NCBI RefSeq assembly: GCF_004011095.1
Contig: NZ_CP028129.1
Coordinates: 2,046,001 to 2,110,000 of the forward strand
Direction of reading: 5' to 3'
DNA length: 64,000 bases
From: Rathayibacter rathayi
Lineage (GTDB): Bacteria; Actinomycetota; Actinomycetes; Actinomycetales; Microbacteriaceae
Part shown: in pieces, positions 47,077 through 57,247 of the stretch
Numbering within the stretch: position 1 is the stretch's first letter
How the letters are laid out: each line of letters begins with the position of its first letter
The notes under the pieces: model-generated
The model's database searches: none
Seen by the model: only the letters and a program-made list of their open reading frames with translations
What the model was told of the DNA's origin: nothing
Position numbers and translations under genes: made by a program

Positions 47077-48138
47077 CTACAGAGAGGCCGGCACGCGAGC
47101 GCCGGACGGGACCGCCGACACCGCGGCGCCGGTCGGAGCGACCGCGAGAGACCCGCGGTCGACGTAGGAGGGCGGAATCAGTTCGACGCCGACGGTGCGG
47201 CCGGAGTCGATCTGCTGGAGGGTCCGCGCGACGGCCGCACGGCACATCGCGTCGAACGGGAGGGGGAGGCTGCTCGTGGGGACCGGGAGGGTGCCCCCGT
47301 CGTAGCTGGCGCAGGCGGCCAGAATCGACAGATCGCCGGGGACGGAGAGGCCGCGCTCGAGGACGCGCTCGATCGCCGCCTCCGCCACGGGCTCGTTGCA
47401 GTGCAGCACCAGGGCGGTCGGCGGGACGGGGATGGCCAGGATCGCGTCGATCGCGGCCGACACACTCGAGCGGCCGAGGTGCGGGCGCTCGACGGCGATC
47501 TCGACTCCCAGCACTGCCGCCTCGGCGCGGAACGCCTCGTCGAAGCGGCGGACGAAGCCGGCGTTGCGGTCGGTGTAGGACTGCGGGTGCTCGAGCAGCC
47601 CGAGCGAGCGGTGGCCCAGATCGGCGAGCCGACGCACGCTCTCGCGGGCGGCCTCGGCGAAGTCGAGGTCGACGCACGCGAGATCGTGGGAGTCGGCGGG
47701 CACTCCGATGAACGTAGCGGGCACGCCCGCCGCGCGGATCAGCTCCGCGCGGTCATCGTCGTCGTCGACACCCATCAGGACGATGCCATCGACGAGCGAG
47801 GACGAGGAGACGCGGCCGATGCCGCTGGAGGCCTCGTCGGTGACGAGCAGCAGCACGTCGTAGTCCGACTCCCTGGCCCGCTCGAGGACCTCGGTGACGA
47901 AGCGCATGTGGGTCGGCAGGTGCAGCTCGCCGCGCATCGGAGCGGAGAGGGCCAGGATGTGGGTCCGCGCGCCGGCGAGCATCCGGGCCCCCGCGTGCGG
48001 CCGGTAGCCGAGCTGGCGCACCGCGTCGTCCACGCGCTGCCGAGTGGAGGCGGCGATTGATCTCTTGCCGGAGAGGGCGTAGGAGACGGTGCTGATCGAG
48101 ACTCCGGCAACGCGGGCCACGTCGTGGATGGTCGCCAT
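47077..48138 (-). CDS. LacI family transcriptional regulator
   Basis: A 353-residue repressor. HTH at the N-terminus ([20 protein letters not shown], then [15 protein letters not shown]), hinge region [13 protein letters not shown], and a periplasmic-binding-protein-like effector domain ([71 protein letters not shown]). ATG 48138 with GGAGGA upstream. Flanked by matching palindromes 5' (48180) and beyond its 3' end (47017, before the binding-protein gene), so it likely represses itself and the sugar importer. The inducer is probably a pentose or pentoside, inferred from xylA and xylB next door. Confidence 0.93.
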   Translation of the reverse strand: MATIHDVARVAGVSISTVSYALSGKRSIAASTRQRVDDAVRQLGYRPHAGARMLAGARTHILALSAPMRGELHLPTHMRFVTEVLERARESDYDVLLLVTDEASSGIGRVSSSSLVDGIVLMGVDDDDDRAELIRAAGVPATFIGVPADSHDLACVDLDFAEAARESVRRLADLGHRSLGLLEHPQSYTDRNAGFVRRFDEAFRAEAAVLGVEIAVERPHLGRSSVSAAIDAILAIPVPPTALVLHCNEPVAEAAIERVLERGLSVPGDLSILAACASYDGGTLPVPTSSLPLPFDAMCRAAVARTLQQIDSGRTVGVELIPPSYVDRGSLAVAPTGAAVSAVPSGARVPASL

Positions 48139-48179
48139 GATTCCTCCTGCCGGACGTCGTCGTCGGTCGCGGCCGAGTT

Positions 48180-48193
48180 TCGAAGCGCTTCGA
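48180..48193. promoter_or_regulatory. LacI-type operator upstream of lacI
   Basis: TCGAAGCGCTTCGA, a perfect 14-base palindrome with a central CG, 42 bases upstream of the LacI gene. A half-site (gtcgaagcgcg) follows around 48223, toward xylA. Confidence 0.75.
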
Positions 48194-48301
48194 CCGGTGG
48201 TGCTGGAGCGACTGTACGACCAGTCGAAGCGCGTGCGCAAGCGCTCGGCGGACGGGCTGGGTGCTGCCGGAGGTGTTGCGCCCCTCCGCTCGCACGGGAT
48301 A

Positions 48302-48315
48302 TGTTGGCCTCAACA
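48302..48315 (+). promoter_or_regulatory. candidate ROK/XylR operator before xylA
   Basis: TGTTG-GCCT-CAACA, perfect 5-base arms, 38 bases before the xylA start. It resembles the TTGTT/AACAA type sites bound by xylose ROK repressors; the ROK gene is 4 kb away on the other strand. Confidence 0.5.
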
Positions 48316-48352
48316 ACAATTCGGCGACGTCGCCGGAAAGGATTCGGATCCC

Positions 48353-49546
48353 ATGTCTCTGACCCCCACCCGCGCCGACAAGTTCTCGTTCGGCCTCTGG
48401 ACCATCGGCTACAACGGGACGGACCCGTTCGGCGGCCCCACCCGCGAGCCGCTCGACGTCGTGCACGCGGTCGAGAAGCTCGACGAGCTCGGCGCCTACG
48501 GCCTCACCTTCCACGACGACGACCTGTTTGCCTTCGGCTCGACCGACGCCGAGCGCCAGACCCAGATCGACCGCCTCAAGGGCGCACTGGAGTCGACCGG
48601 CCTGATCGTGCCAATGGTCACCACCAACCTCTTCAGCGCCCCGGTCTTCAAGGACGGCGGCTTCACCTCCAACGACCGCGACGTCCGCCGCTTCGCGCTG
48701 CGCAAGGTCCTGCGCAACATCGACCTCGCCGCTGAGCTGGGCGCGAAGACCTTTGTCATGTGGGGTGGCCGCGAGGGTGCCGAGTACGACTCCGCCAAGG
48801 ACATCCGCGCCGCGCTCGAGCGCTACCGCGAGGCCGTGAACCTGCTTGGTGACTACGTCACTGACAAGGGCTACGACCTCCGCTTCGCCATCGAGCCCAA
48901 GCCGAACGAGCCCCGCGGCGATATCCTGTTGCCGACCCTCGGCCACGCGATCGCCTTCATCGACTCCCTCGAGCGTCCCGAGCTGGTCGGCGTGAACCCT
49001 GAGGTCGGTCACGAGCAGATGGCTGGCCTGAACTTCGCGGCCGGAATCGCCCAGGCGCTGTACCACGGCAAGCTCTTCCACATCGACCTCAACGGTCAGC
49101 GCGGCATCAAGTACGACCAGGACCTCGTCTTCGGTCACGGGGATCTGCACAACGCGTTCGCACTCGTCGACCTGCTCGAGAACGGCGGCCCCGGCGGCGT
49201 CCCCACCTACGACGGCCCGCGCCACTTCGACTACAAGCCCTCGCGCACCGAGGACGAGACCGGCGTCTGGGACTCGGCCGCCGCGAACATGCAGACCTAC
49301 CTGCTGCTCAAGGAGCGTGCCGCGGCCTTCCGCGCCGACCCCGAGGTGCAGGAGGCCCTGGCCGCCGCGAAGGTCGCCGAACTCTCCACCCCGACCCTGA
49401 ACGAGGGCGAGTCGTACGACGACCTGCTCGCGGACACCGCCTCGTACGAGTCGTTCGACGCCGACGCCTACCTCGGCGGCAAGGGCTTCGGATTCGTGCG
49501 CCTGCAGCAGCTGGCCACCGAGCACCTGCTCGGCGCCCGAGGCTGA
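48353..49546 (+). CDS. xylA: xylose isomerase
   Basis: Converts D-xylose to D-xylulose. 397 residues, the class I (shorter, actinobacterial) form. Features: [85 protein letters not shown] (metal-binding Glu), [37 protein letters not shown] with metal ligands. ATG 48353 has a purine-rich site (GGAAAGGA) upstream. Transcribed with, or separately from, xylB 151 bases downstream. Confidence 0.97.
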   Translation: MSLTPTRADKFSFGLWTIGYNGTDPFGGPTREPLDVVHAVEKLDELGAYGLTFHDDDLFAFGSTDAERQTQIDRLKGALESTGLIVPMVTTNLFSAPVFKDGGFTSNDRDVRRFALRKVLRNIDLAAELGAKTFVMWGGREGAEYDSAKDIRAALERYREAVNLLGDYVTDKGYDLRFAIEPKPNEPRGDILLPTLGHAIAFIDSLERPELVGVNPEVGHEQMAGLNFAAGIAQALYHGKLFHIDLNGQRGIKYDQDLVFGHGDLHNAFALVDLLENGGPGGVPTYDGPRHFDYKPSRTEDETGVWDSAAANMQTYLLLKERAAAFRADPEVQEALAAAKVAELSTPTLNEGESYDDLLADTASYESFDADAYLGGKGFGFVRLQQLATEHLLGARG

Positions 49547-49590
49547 CCCGCAGCCCCTGATCCCACGGTCCGCCGCGGGACGCCTGAGAC

Positions 49591-49625
49591 GGACGAGATC
49601 CCCTGCCCCGGCACGGGATCTCGTC
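49591..49625 (+). terminator. terminator after xylA
   Basis: Perfect 12-base stem ggacgagatccc and gggatctcgtcc with an 11-base loop, between xylA and xylB; it may attenuate or end the xylA transcript. Confidence 0.7.
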
Positions 49626-49697
49626 CGTTCTCCTGCATCCGGCCCGGCCCAGCACGCGCCGCGAACTCCCCGAACCCCCGAACGAAAGAGGACAGCG

Positions 49698-51083
49698 ATG
49701 ACGCTCGTCGCAGGGATCGACTCGTCGACCCAGAGCTGCAAGGTGGTCGTCCGCGACCTCGACACCGGTGCCGTGGTACGCACCGGCCGGGCGAGCCACC
49801 CGGACGGCACCGAGGTCGATCCGGCCGCGTGGTGGGAGGCGCTGCAGCTCGCCCTCGCCGACGCCGGCGGACTCGACGACGTCGCCGCGATCTCGGTCGG
49901 CGGGCAGCAGCACGGCATGGTCGTCCTCGACGAGAGCGGCGCCGTCATCCGCCCCGCTCTGCTCTGGAACGACACCCGCAGCGCACCAGCCGCCGCCGCG
50001 CTGATCGAGGAGCTCGGGGCCGAGGCCTGGGCGGAGCGCACCGGATCGGTGCCGGTCGCCTCCTTCACCGCCACCAAGCTCCGCTGGCTGCGCGACGCCG
50101 AGCCCGAGAACGCCGCCCGCGTCGCCGCCGTGGCACTCCCTCACGACTGGCTGACGTGGCGCCTGCTGGGCTACGGCCCCGACTGCGCCCGCGGTCCGCA
50201 GCTCGACGCGCTCACGACCGACCGGTCTGACGCCTCCGGCACCTCGTACTGGGGAGCCGACGGCTACGACCTCGACCTGCTCGAGCGCGCGCTCGGCCAC
50301 CGCCCGCTCCTCCCCCGCGTGCTCGATCCCTCGGAGGAGGCGGGCCGCACCGAGAGCGGCCTCGTTGTCGGCCCCGGCGCGGGCGACAACGCGGCCGCCG
50401 CGCTCGGCCTCGGCGCCGGACCCGGCGACGTGATCGTGAGCATCGGCACGAGCGGAACCGTCTTCGCGGTCACCGACGACCCGGTGCGCGACGCCTCCGG
50501 GACCGTGGCCGGCTTCGCCGACGCGAGCGGTCGCTTCCTGCCGCTGGTCGCGACGCTCAACGCCGCGCGCGTGCTGGCCTCGACCGCCACCCTGCTCGGC
50601 AGCGACTTCGACGAGTTCGCCGCGTTGGCGCTCGAGGCGGAGCCGGGTGCGGGCGGCCTTGTGCTCGTCCCGTACTTCGAAGGCGAGCGCACTCCCAACC
50701 TGCCGGACGCGACGGCAAGCCTGCACGGGATGACTATCGCCTCGACCGCGCGGCCGAACCTCGCCCGCGCGGCGATCGAGGGCATGCTCTGCGGGCTCGC
50801 CGACGGACTCGACGCGGTGCGCGCGCAGGGCGTCGAGGCGCGCCGCATCCTCCTGATCGGCGGGGCTGCGCAGAATCGCGCCGTGCAACTCGCGGCCTCG
50901 CAGGTGTTTGACGTGCCCGTGCAGGTGCCGACGCCCGGCGAGTACGTGGCCGACGGCGCCGCCGTGCAGGCTGCGTGGGCGCTGACCGGCTCCCGCCCGA
51001 CCTGGACGGTCACCTCGGTGGCAGAGCCCGCTCCAGACCACCGTCCGGCGATCCGCGAGCACTACGCCGCCGCCCGCGCGTGA
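49698..51083 (+). CDS. xylB: xylulokinase
   Basis: Phosphorylates D-xylulose to xylulose-5-phosphate for the pentose phosphate pathway. 461 residues, FGGY family. N-terminal [81 protein letters not shown] and the C-terminal [13 protein letters not shown] with [21 protein letters not shown] 49698 is preceded by AAGAGG. Completes the xylose pathway with xylA. Confidence 0.96.
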   Translation: MTLVAGIDSSTQSCKVVVRDLDTGAVVRTGRASHPDGTEVDPAAWWEALQLALADAGGLDDVAAISVGGQQHGMVVLDESGAVIRPALLWNDTRSAPAAAALIEELGAEAWAERTGSVPVASFTATKLRWLRDAEPENAARVAAVALPHDWLTWRLLGYGPDCARGPQLDALTTDRSDASGTSYWGADGYDLDLLERALGHRPLLPRVLDPSEEAGRTESGLVVGPGAGDNAAAALGLGAGPGDVIVSIGTSGTVFAVTDDPVRDASGTVAGFADASGRFLPLVATLNAARVLASTATLLGSDFDEFAALALEAEPGAGGLVLVPYFEGERTPNLPDATASLHGMTIASTARPNLARAAIEGMLCGLADGLDAVRAQGVEARRILLIGGAAQNRAVQLAASQVFDVPVQVPTPGEYVADGAAVQAAWALTGSRPTWTVTSVAEPAPDHRPAIREHYAAARA

Positions 51084-51084
51084 C

Positions 51085-51121
51085 GCGCGTCCCCGGTCCT
51101 CCTCCAGGGCCGGGGACGCGC
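51085..51121 (+). terminator. terminator after xylB
   Basis: Perfect 12-base stem gcgcgtccccgg and ccggggacgcgc, two bases after the xylB stop. Confidence 0.8.
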
Positions 51122-51194
51122 CGCAAGCCCCAGTGGACGGGGAGCAGAGTCGCGCTAGTCTTGTTACTCAGCCAGCTGACTAATGAGGAGCGAC

Positions 51195-52007
51195 ATGACC
51201 GCCACCCGAAGCCCCGACCGCATCCGGCAGTCCGTCGTCGCTGTCAGCGCGGTGCTCGCCCTCCTCGGCTCCTTCATCGGATCGGGTGCCGCCGGCGGCA
51301 CCCAGATCCAGGACGCGGCGGGCGGCGCACTGACCGCCTCCTCCACTCCCGTCGCTCCCGACGGACCCGCGTTCGCGATCTGGAGTGTCATCTACAGCGG
51401 CCTCATCGCCTATGCGATCTGGCAGTTCCTCCCCTCGCAGACCGCCCGCACCCGTCACCGCCGCCTCGGCTACTGGGCCGCGGCAAGCCTGCTCCTCAAC
51501 GCGGCGTGGATCCTGGTCGTGCAGGCCGGCTTCCTCACGCTCAGCGTCATCGTGATCGCCCTGCTGCTCGCCGTCCTCGCCCGTATCTTCGTGATCCTGC
51601 GCACCACCCGCTCCGCCGGCCTGGTCGACGCGATCCTGACCGACGGCACTTTCGGCCTCTACCTCGGCTGGGTGTGCGTCGCGACCGCCGCGAACGTGGC
51701 GGCCGGTCTCGTCGGAGCGGGGGTCGGCAGCGCCGACGGGCCAGGAGCCGCGGTCTGGGCGGTCGTCGTGCTGGCCGTTGCCGCACTGATCGGGCTGCTG
51801 ATCGCCGTCACCGGCCGCGGTCGCCTCGCTCCGATGCTCTCGCTGGTCTGGGGGCTCTCGTGGGTCGCCGTCGGCCGCTTCGCCGGCGAGCTCGTCTCGG
51901 TGCCCGCCGGAGTCGCCGCGCTGGTCGCCGCCGTGGTCGTCCTGGCGGCCACCCTCCTCGTCCGTGTCACGGCGGGCCGGCAAGTCAGCACCGGATCCCG
52001 TACGTAA
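51195..52007 (+). CDS. TspO/MBR-like membrane protein
   Basis: A 270-residue integral membrane protein with about seven or eight hydrophobic segments. PDGPAFAIWSVIYSGLIAYAIWQF matches the W-rich P-x-F-x-x-W-x-x-Y motif of TspO-related tryptophan-rich sensors; LLLNAAWILVVQAG and FGLYLGWVCVATAANVAAGL follow. It is larger than canonical TspO (about 160 residues), as in a common actinobacterial subgroup. Ligand unknown; tetrapyrroles are bound by classic TspO. ATG 51195 has GAGGAG; an ATG 12 bases earlier overlaps that site. An imperfect palindrome at 51164-51183 could be an operator. Confidence 0.8.
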   Translation: MTATRSPDRIRQSVVAVSAVLALLGSFIGSGAAGGTQIQDAAGGALTASSTPVAPDGPAFAIWSVIYSGLIAYAIWQFLPSQTARTRHRRLGYWAAASLLLNAAWILVVQAGFLTLSVIVIALLLAVLARIFVILRTTRSAGLVDAILTDGTFGLYLGWVCVATAANVAAGLVGAGVGSADGPGAAVWAVVVLAVAALIGLLIAVTGRGRLAPMLSLVWGLSWVAVGRFAGELVSVPAGVAALVAAVVVLAATLLVRVTAGRQVSTGSRT

Positions 52008-52009
52008 CG

Positions 52010-52063
52010 GAGGCTGAGCGGCAGGAAGAGCCCCGAAAACGGGCGTCCCGGCCGCTCAGCCTC
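52010..52063. terminator. bidirectional terminator
   Basis: Perfect 13-base stem gaggctgagcggc and gccgctcagcctc between the convergent TspO-like and ABC transporter genes, with a small inner hairpin in the loop. Confidence 0.8.
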
Positions 52064-52078
52064 GACAACGAACGCGCA

Positions 52079-53836
52079 CTAGGTGATGAGCGTGTCGACG
52101 TACTCACGGTTCTCGTCCATCCAGGCGGCGAGCGCAGCGGAACGATTGCCGGAACCGTTGAACAGCGCATTCTCGAGCGAGGAGAGCGTCTTTGAGTCCA
52201 TCCGGAAGTCGCGGATCCAACGGCTCATCGTCGGGTAGTCCGCGTCGAACGAGCCCGACCCGAACGAGTGGATCCCCTCCGCGCGACCGAGTAGGCCCTT
52301 CGGATCCTCCAGATCCTTGAGGGGGAATGCGTCGTAGGCCCAGTGTGGGCGCCACAGCGTCACCGCGATGTTCTCGCCCGCGGCCGTGGCAGTGGCGATC
52401 TCCTGAAGCATGGCCGGGGTCGACGAGGTGAGGTAGTCCATCCCCTTCAGGCCGTAGCCCGGGATGACGTCCTCGGTGGTCGTCTTGTTCAGGCCGGAGC
52501 CGGGCTCGATGCCGACGAGGCGGTTCCCGACGACTCCCGGGTTCGCGGCGAGGTCCTCGATCGAGTCGATCGGGGCGCTCTCATTGACCGCGATGGTCAG
52601 CTTCGCCTCGTCGTTCCACGCGCCGAGGTCGACGATCGAGTCGCCGTACTTCTCGACGAAGCTCGCGTGTGTGAGCGGCAGCCAGGCGTCGAGCGCGAGG
52701 TCGTAGTCGCCGCTCGACAGGCCCTGGAAGCCGGGAGCGACATCGGCGCTCTGCAGGGTGACGTCGTAGCCCTGCTGCTCGAGTATCGCCTCCCACAGCG
52801 CCGAAACGGCGATTCCCTCGTCCCAGCCCTGGAAGACCGCGAGGGTGACGTCGGGGCGGTCGCCGTTGTCGACGGAGGCAGCGGTGGCGGGAGCGGCGAG
52901 GGCGGCGGCAGAGAGGGAGACGACCAGGCCGATCGAGACGGCGCCGACGGCCGAGCGGGTCGCCACCACGGCTCGCCGGTTCTGCGCTCGGGCGACGCGC
53001 GCCGGGGACGGCGAGCCCAGTGCGCCGGTCATCCGGTCGAGGACGACGGCGAGGATCACCACCGAGATGCCGGCCTCGAAGCCGAGTGCGACGTTGATCC
53101 GGTTGAGACTCGCCACCACGTCTCCGCCCAGACCGCCGGCGCCGACCATGCCCGCGATGACGACCATCGAGAGCGCGAGCATGATGACCTGGTTCAGGCC
53201 CGCCAGGATCGAGGGCAGCGCGAGCGGCAACTGGATCTGGCGGAGGATGCGCCACTTCGAGGAACCGAACGACTCCCCCGCCTCGACGAGCTCCGGGTCG
53301 ACGCCGCGGATGCCCAGCTCGGTGAGCCGGACGCCCGGCGCCATCGCGAACACGATCGTCGCGACGATGCCCGGCACGACTCCGACCCGGAACAGGATCA
53401 GCGCGGGGATCAGGTAAACGAAAGCCGGCATCGTCTGCATCAGGTCGAGTACCGGGCGTAGGACGGCGGAGGCCGTGCGGTTCCGAGCGGCGAGCACGCC
53501 CAGGGGCACACTCAGCGCGATGGCGATGACAGAGGCGACCAGCACCAGCGCGAGCGAATCCATCGCGTTGTCCCACTGGTCGACCCCCACGATCACGAGG
53601 AGTCCCACGGCGGTCCCGGCCGCGAAGATCCAGCCGCGGACGGCGTAGGCGAGCACGGCGAGGAAGGCGACGACCACCCAGAAGGGAGGCGTGGCGAGGA
53701 CGAGGTCGACGCCGGAGTAGAGCGCGCCGAAGACGGTGCGCAGCAGGTCGAACACCGGCTGGAACGTCTGCGTGAGGACGTCCACGGTCGCCTCGGCGAG
53801 GGCACCGAGCGGGAGACGGAAGCCGAGGTCCGTCAT
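52079..53836 (-). CDS. glycine betaine/proline ABC transporter: permease fused to binding protein
   Basis: A 585-residue OpuA/ProW-X-type fusion. Residues 1-275 are a permease with about six helices and the EAA loop (LVEAGESFGSSKWRILRQIQ followed by LPLALPSILAGL, about 183-213). A further helix (SIGLVVSLSAAALAAPATAA, 301-320) anchors the OpuAC-type binding domain, which begins VTLAVFQGWDEGIAVSALWE and contains GLSSGDYDLALDAWLPLTHA and VAVTLWRPHWAYDAF-like ligand residues (ITVTLW with W and Y). Imports compatible solutes for osmotic protection. The ATG overlaps the ATPase gene by four bases. Confidence 0.92.
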   Translation of the reverse strand: MTDLGFRLPLGALAEATVDVLTQTFQPVFDLLRTVFGALYSGVDLVLATPPFWVVVAFLAVLAYAVRGWIFAAGTAVGLLVIVGVDQWDNAMDSLALVLVASVIAIALSVPLGVLAARNRTASAVLRPVLDLMQTMPAFVYLIPALILFRVGVVPGIVATIVFAMAPGVRLTELGIRGVDPELVEAGESFGSSKWRILRQIQLPLALPSILAGLNQVIMLALSMVVIAGMVGAGGLGGDVVASLNRINVALGFEAGISVVILAVVLDRMTGALGSPSPARVARAQNRRAVVATRSAVGAVSIGLVVSLSAAALAAPATAASVDNGDRPDVTLAVFQGWDEGIAVSALWEAILEQQGYDVTLQSADVAPGFQGLSSGDYDLALDAWLPLTHASFVEKYGDSIVDLGAWNDEAKLTIAVNESAPIDSIEDLAANPGVVGNRLVGIEPGSGLNKTTTEDVIPGYGLKGMDYLTSSTPAMLQEIATATAAGENIAVTLWRPHWAYDAFPLKDLEDPKGLLGRAEGIHSFGSGSFDADYPTMSRWIRDFRMDSKTLSSLENALFNGSGNRSAALAAWMDENREYVDTLIT

Positions 53837-55191
53837 CGAGCGCCCCCGTCCATCGCGAGCAGCGCATCGTCGACGGGTCCGCCCGTCGCGTGCAGGGTCG
53901 CGGTGATCACCTCGGTCGAAACGGTGGCGGGCGGCTCCGTCACCGAGTGCTCCCCGGTGTGCGCGGGCAGGTTGCCCAGCGCCGCGAGCAGGGTCACCCG
54001 CGGGATCACTCCGAGCAGTCGCCCGTCCGCGTCAACCACGGCGACCGGCAGCGCCGATTCGACGGCCGGCTCGATCACCTCGCAGAGCGCGGTGTGCGGG
54101 CCGACGGTGACGACGTCGGAGCTGAGCACGGCCGAGAGGTCGCTCGAGCTACGGCGCACCTGCTCGATCACGTCGCTGTCGCGCACTGTGCCCAGCAGGC
54201 GGCGGCCACCACCGACCACGAAGGCGGCCGAAGTCTGCAGGTCGCGCATGCTGCGCAGCGCCGCGCGGGGTCCGGCGGTGAGAGTGACCACGGAGCGGGC
54301 CGGCTCCATCACGGCGGACGCGGTGAGAACCCGGGCACGGTCGACGTCGTGGACGAACTGCGCGACGTAGTCGTTCGCGGGGTCGGTGAGAATCTGCTCC
54401 GGAGTGCCGATCTGGACGATGCGGCCGTCGCGCATGACGGCGATCCGGTCCCCGAGGAGCATGGCCTCATTCAGGTCGTGAGTGATGAAGACGATCGTCT
54501 TGCCGAGCTCGTGCTGGAACTCGATCAGCTGCTCCTGCATCTCGCGCCGGATCAGCGGATCGAGCGCCGAGAAGGCCTCGTCCATCAGCACGATGCCGGT
54601 GTCGGCGGCGAGCGCTCGGGCGAGGCCCACGCGCTGGCGCATGCCTCCCGAGAGCTCCCCCGGTGTCTTCTCGTGCCAGCCGGCCAGCCCGGCGCGCTCC
54701 ACCGCGAGCATCGCGCGCTCGCGACGCTCGGCCGCCGGGACGCCCTGGATCTCGAGCGGGTAGGCGACGTTGTCGAGCACGGTGCGGTGCGGGAGGAGCG
54801 CGAAGTGCTGGAACACCATCGACACCGACGAGCGGCGCACCCGGCGCAGCTGCGCCCCGGAGACTCCCGTGATGGGCGAACCCTCGATCAGGACCTCGCC
54901 GGCCGTCGGCTCCTGGAGCCCGTTCAGCATGCGGATGAGCGTGGACTTGCCGGAGCCGGAGAGGCCCATCACGACGAAGATCTCGCCACGGCGCACGGCG
55001 AAGGAGGCGTCGATCACGGCGGCCGTGCCGAGCCCGGCGAGCTCGTCGCGGTCGGCGCCGTCGCTGAGGCGCCGGACGACCTCGTCGGGCTTGCGACCGA
55101 ACACCTTGAAGAGGTGGCGGGCCTCGAGGGCGGGGGTCGCCGGGTCCGCGTCCGTTCCGGACTCATCAAGGGTCTGCTTGTTCTGCTGCAC
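53833..55191 (-). CDS. glycine betaine/proline ABC transporter ATPase
   Basis: A 452-residue ProV/OpuAA-type ATPase. Preceding segment ARHLFKVFGRKPDEVVRRL is typical of the family. Walker A GLSGSGKST (K82), Q-loop VSMVFQHFALLPHRTV, signature LSGGMRQRVGLARAL, Walker B GIVLMDEAFSALDP and the switch THDLNEAM. The C-terminus has two CBS-like repeats (AAFVVGGGRRLLGTV; LPVAVVDADGRLLGVI) that sense ionic strength in OpuA. GTG 55191 gives a short N-terminal extension. First gene of the two-gene operon. Confidence 0.94.
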   Translation of the reverse strand: MQQNKQTLDESGTDADPATPALEARHLFKVFGRKPDEVVRRLSDGADRDELAGLGTAAVIDASFAVRRGEIFVVMGLSGSGKSTLIRMLNGLQEPTAGEVLIEGSPITGVSGAQLRRVRRSSVSMVFQHFALLPHRTVLDNVAYPLEIQGVPAAERRERAMLAVERAGLAGWHEKTPGELSGGMRQRVGLARALAADTGIVLMDEAFSALDPLIRREMQEQLIEFQHELGKTIVFITHDLNEAMLLGDRIAVMRDGRIVQIGTPEQILTDPANDYVAQFVHDVDRARVLTASAVMEPARSVVTLTAGPRAALRSMRDLQTSAAFVVGGGRRLLGTVRDSDVIEQVRRSSSDLSAVLSSDVVTVGPHTALCEVIEPAVESALPVAVVDADGRLLGVIPRVTLLAALGNLPAHTGEHSVTEPPATVSTEVITATLHATGGPVDDALLAMDGGAR

Positions 55192-55589
55192 GTACGCTCC
55201 GTCGGCGCGCAGGGTCGATGCCCTGCGCTCATCTCGTGGTGCCGGGTCAGGAACGTGGGACTGCCGCGTCGAGCCTCCGCGGGCGTCCCGCCGCTCTGTG
55301 CGGCAGCGAAGGGAGGCGAGTGCGTCCGAGGCGGCCTCGGGGCCGCCTCCGCTCCCGTTGACCGTACGTTCGCAACGTGTCTGGGGGACGCCGTGCGAGC
55401 GCGGACCGGTTCATCGGGGTCCGTGAGGACCGCCGACCACCGTAGCCGGGGAGGAGTGACGTGGCAAACGTCGGACGATGGGGAGACGGTGTCGCCAGGT
55501 GCCCCTGTCGCGCGCAAGAGCTGTTCGGAAGCGATTTTCCCGGCGGCGCGCGCTCGTGACGCGCGTGGCGTGGGCGGCGGCGCTCGCGC
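55192..55589. other. intergenic stretch, transporter operon leader
   Basis: 398 bases without a credible gene. It should contain the promoter of the compatible-solute transporter operon (minus strand). A 9-base G/C-rich hairpin is at 55328-55349. No riboswitch could be recognised. Confidence 0.5.
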
Positions 55590-56240
55590 TCAGGCCGTGG
55601 TCTCGCCGGCCGGGCCGGAGGGAGCCGTCGCGCCGACTCCGCCGACCGGCTCGCCCTGCCAGGAGACGAGCGACCACGCATCGCCCGAGCCCTCGAGCAC
55701 CACGACCCCCGTGTTCTCGAGCAGGTGCTCGGTGATGAAGCGCGAGTCGAGGTCGAGCGAGCGCAGGCCCGCCCAGCAGCGGATCGCCGCGCCGTGGCTG
55801 ATCAGCGCGACGACCCCGTGACCGAGCGACTCCGCCTCCGCCACCACCGCGTCGTAGCGCGCCGCGAACTCGACGCCCGTCTCGCCACCCGCGAGCCGGA
55901 TCGAGGTCTCGCCGCCGGCCCAGCGGAAGACTGTGCCCAGGTACTCCCGGACCGCCACCTCGTCGCCGCGCATCTCGAGCCCCGCGGCCGCGACCTCGCG
56001 GATCCCCGCGCGCTCGATCGGTTCGAGGTCCAGCGCTGCGGCGAGCGGAGCGGCGGTCTCGTGGGTGCGGAGCAGGGTCGAGACGAACAGCGCCCCGATG
56101 CCCTCGCCGGCGAGCTGGGCCGGCAGCACCGCGGCCTGGCTGCGGCCGAGATCGGTCAGCCCGGGCCCGGGGATCCGAGTGTCGAGGAGCCCCGCGACGT
56201 TGGAGGGGGTCTGGCCGTGGCGGATCAGAAGGAGGCGCAT
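55590..56240 (-). CDS. histidine phosphatase family protein
   Basis: A 216-residue phosphoglycerate mutase-like phosphatase. The catalytic RHG motif is LLLIRHGQTPSN (residues 2-13); other family positions are RTHETAAPLAAAL (second Arg and Glu region) and VALISHGAAIRCW (second catalytic His). Substrate unknown; such enzymes dephosphorylate small phosphoesters. The ATG 56240 starts at the conserved MRLLLIRHG. Divergent from the DUF1801-like gene. Confidence 0.93.
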   Translation of the reverse strand: MRLLLIRHGQTPSNVAGLLDTRIPGPGLTDLGRSQAAVLPAQLAGEGIGALFVSTLLRTHETAAPLAAALDLEPIERAGIREVAAAGLEMRGDEVAVREYLGTVFRWAGGETSIRLAGGETGVEFAARYDAVVAEAESLGHGVVALISHGAAIRCWAGLRSLDLDSRFITEHLLENTGVVVLEGSGDAWSLVSWQGEPVGGVGATAPSGPAGETTA

Positions 56241-56351
56241 CCATTCACGGTATCCGCGCCGGCGCTCGGCCGTTGTGTGGGGCCGCGGACGCTGCCACCA
56301 TGTGCGAAGGAGCCTCCGACGGCGGGGCCCAGACGCACGGGACGGACCGAT

Positions 56352-56798
56352 ATGGCCTCCGACGACGGTTTCTCGAAGGACGAACGCGCAGCGATGAAGG
56401 AGCGCGCCGCCGAGCTGCGGGCGGAGGCGAAGCGGCAGAAGAGCGCCGATAAAGCCGACGCCGACCACAAGGATGCAAAGGCCGCGATCGCGGCGATGAC
56501 CGACATCGAGCGGCCCATCGCGCAGATGGTGCACGAGGTCGTCGGCGAGACCGCGCCCGACCTGTTGCCGAAGACCTGGTACGGCTTCCCCGCCTACGCC
56601 CGAGCCGACGGCAAGGCGATCATCTTCTTCCAGCCCGGCGCGAAGTTCGGCACCCGCTACTCCACCCTCGGCTTCCAGGACAGCGCACAGCTCGACGACG
56701 GCACGCTCTGGCCGACCGCGTACGCGCTCACCTCCGCCGACGACGAGACCCGCGCAGCCGTCACCGAGCTGGTGCGCCGCGCGGCCGGGACCTCCTGA
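56352..56798 (+). CDS. DUF1801-like protein (YdhG-like fold)
   Basis: A 148-residue protein. The N-terminal half is charged and helical (DERAAMKERAAELRAEAKRQ, KSADKADADHKDAKAAIAAM), the C-terminal half matches DUF1801/YdhG (LLPKTWYGFPAYARADGKAI, IFFQPGAKFGTRYSTLGFQD, TLWPTAYALTS). Function unknown; this fold has been linked to iron chaperone-like proteins. ATG 56352 with GGGACGG upstream. Four bases before the truncated PPOX gene. Confidence 0.85.
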   Translation: MASDDGFSKDERAAMKERAAELRAEAKRQKSADKADADHKDAKAAIAAMTDIERPIAQMVHEVVGETAPDLLPKTWYGFPAYARADGKAIIFFQPGAKFGTRYSTLGFQDSAQLDDGTLWPTAYALTSADDETRAAVTELVRRAAGTS

Positions 56799-56802
56799 GA
56801 CC

Positions 56803-57140
56803 GTGGCACACGTCTACGACAAGATCGACGAGAGCCTGACCGCCTGGATCCGGGAGCAGCCGATGTGGTTCGTCGCCACCGCGCCCCTCGCCGCGGGCGG
56901 ACAGGTGAACAGGTCGCCGCGCGGTCACGACTCGTTCTCGATCCTCGGTGCACGCCGGGTCGGCTGGGTAGACTACACCGGCAGCGGAGTCGAGACGATC
57001 GCACACCTGCGCGAGAACGGCCGCGTGTGCCTGATGTTCGCCTCGTTCGGGCCGCGTCCGCGCATCGTGCGGCTGCACGGCACCGGCATGGTGCACCTGC
57101 CGGGGACGTCGGCGTTCGCCGAGGTCGCCGGGCTACCCGT
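56803..57140 (+). pseudogene. 5' fragment of a pyridoxamine 5'-phosphate oxidase family gene
   Basis: The first ~112 codons (AHVYDKIDESLTAWIREQPM, WFVATAPLAAGGQVN, GHDSFSILGARRVGWVDYTG, LRENGRVCLMFASFGPRPRI) match flavin-binding PPOX-family proteins, which are about 190 residues. After about 57130 the frame turns into Arg/Ser-rich nonsense to a stop at 57324, so the 3' third is gone. The break lies where lower-GC protease DNA begins, suggesting that the incoming segment or an associated deletion removed the end. GTG 56803 start. Confidence 0.72.
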
Positions 57141-57247
57141 CGGAGTGACCGGAGGGGATGGCGACGGCGGCGCGTCCTCCGCGGGGCGCCGCCGCCGCCT
57201 GTGCCGGCCTTCCCGCGTCAGCTCAGGGAGAGCGCGGGTCCCCAGGG

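Noticed and set aside
51164..51183. MarR-like operator before the TspO-like gene
   Set aside because: Only 8 of 10 positions pair and no MarR gene is near; mentioned in the gene entry but not listed as a site.
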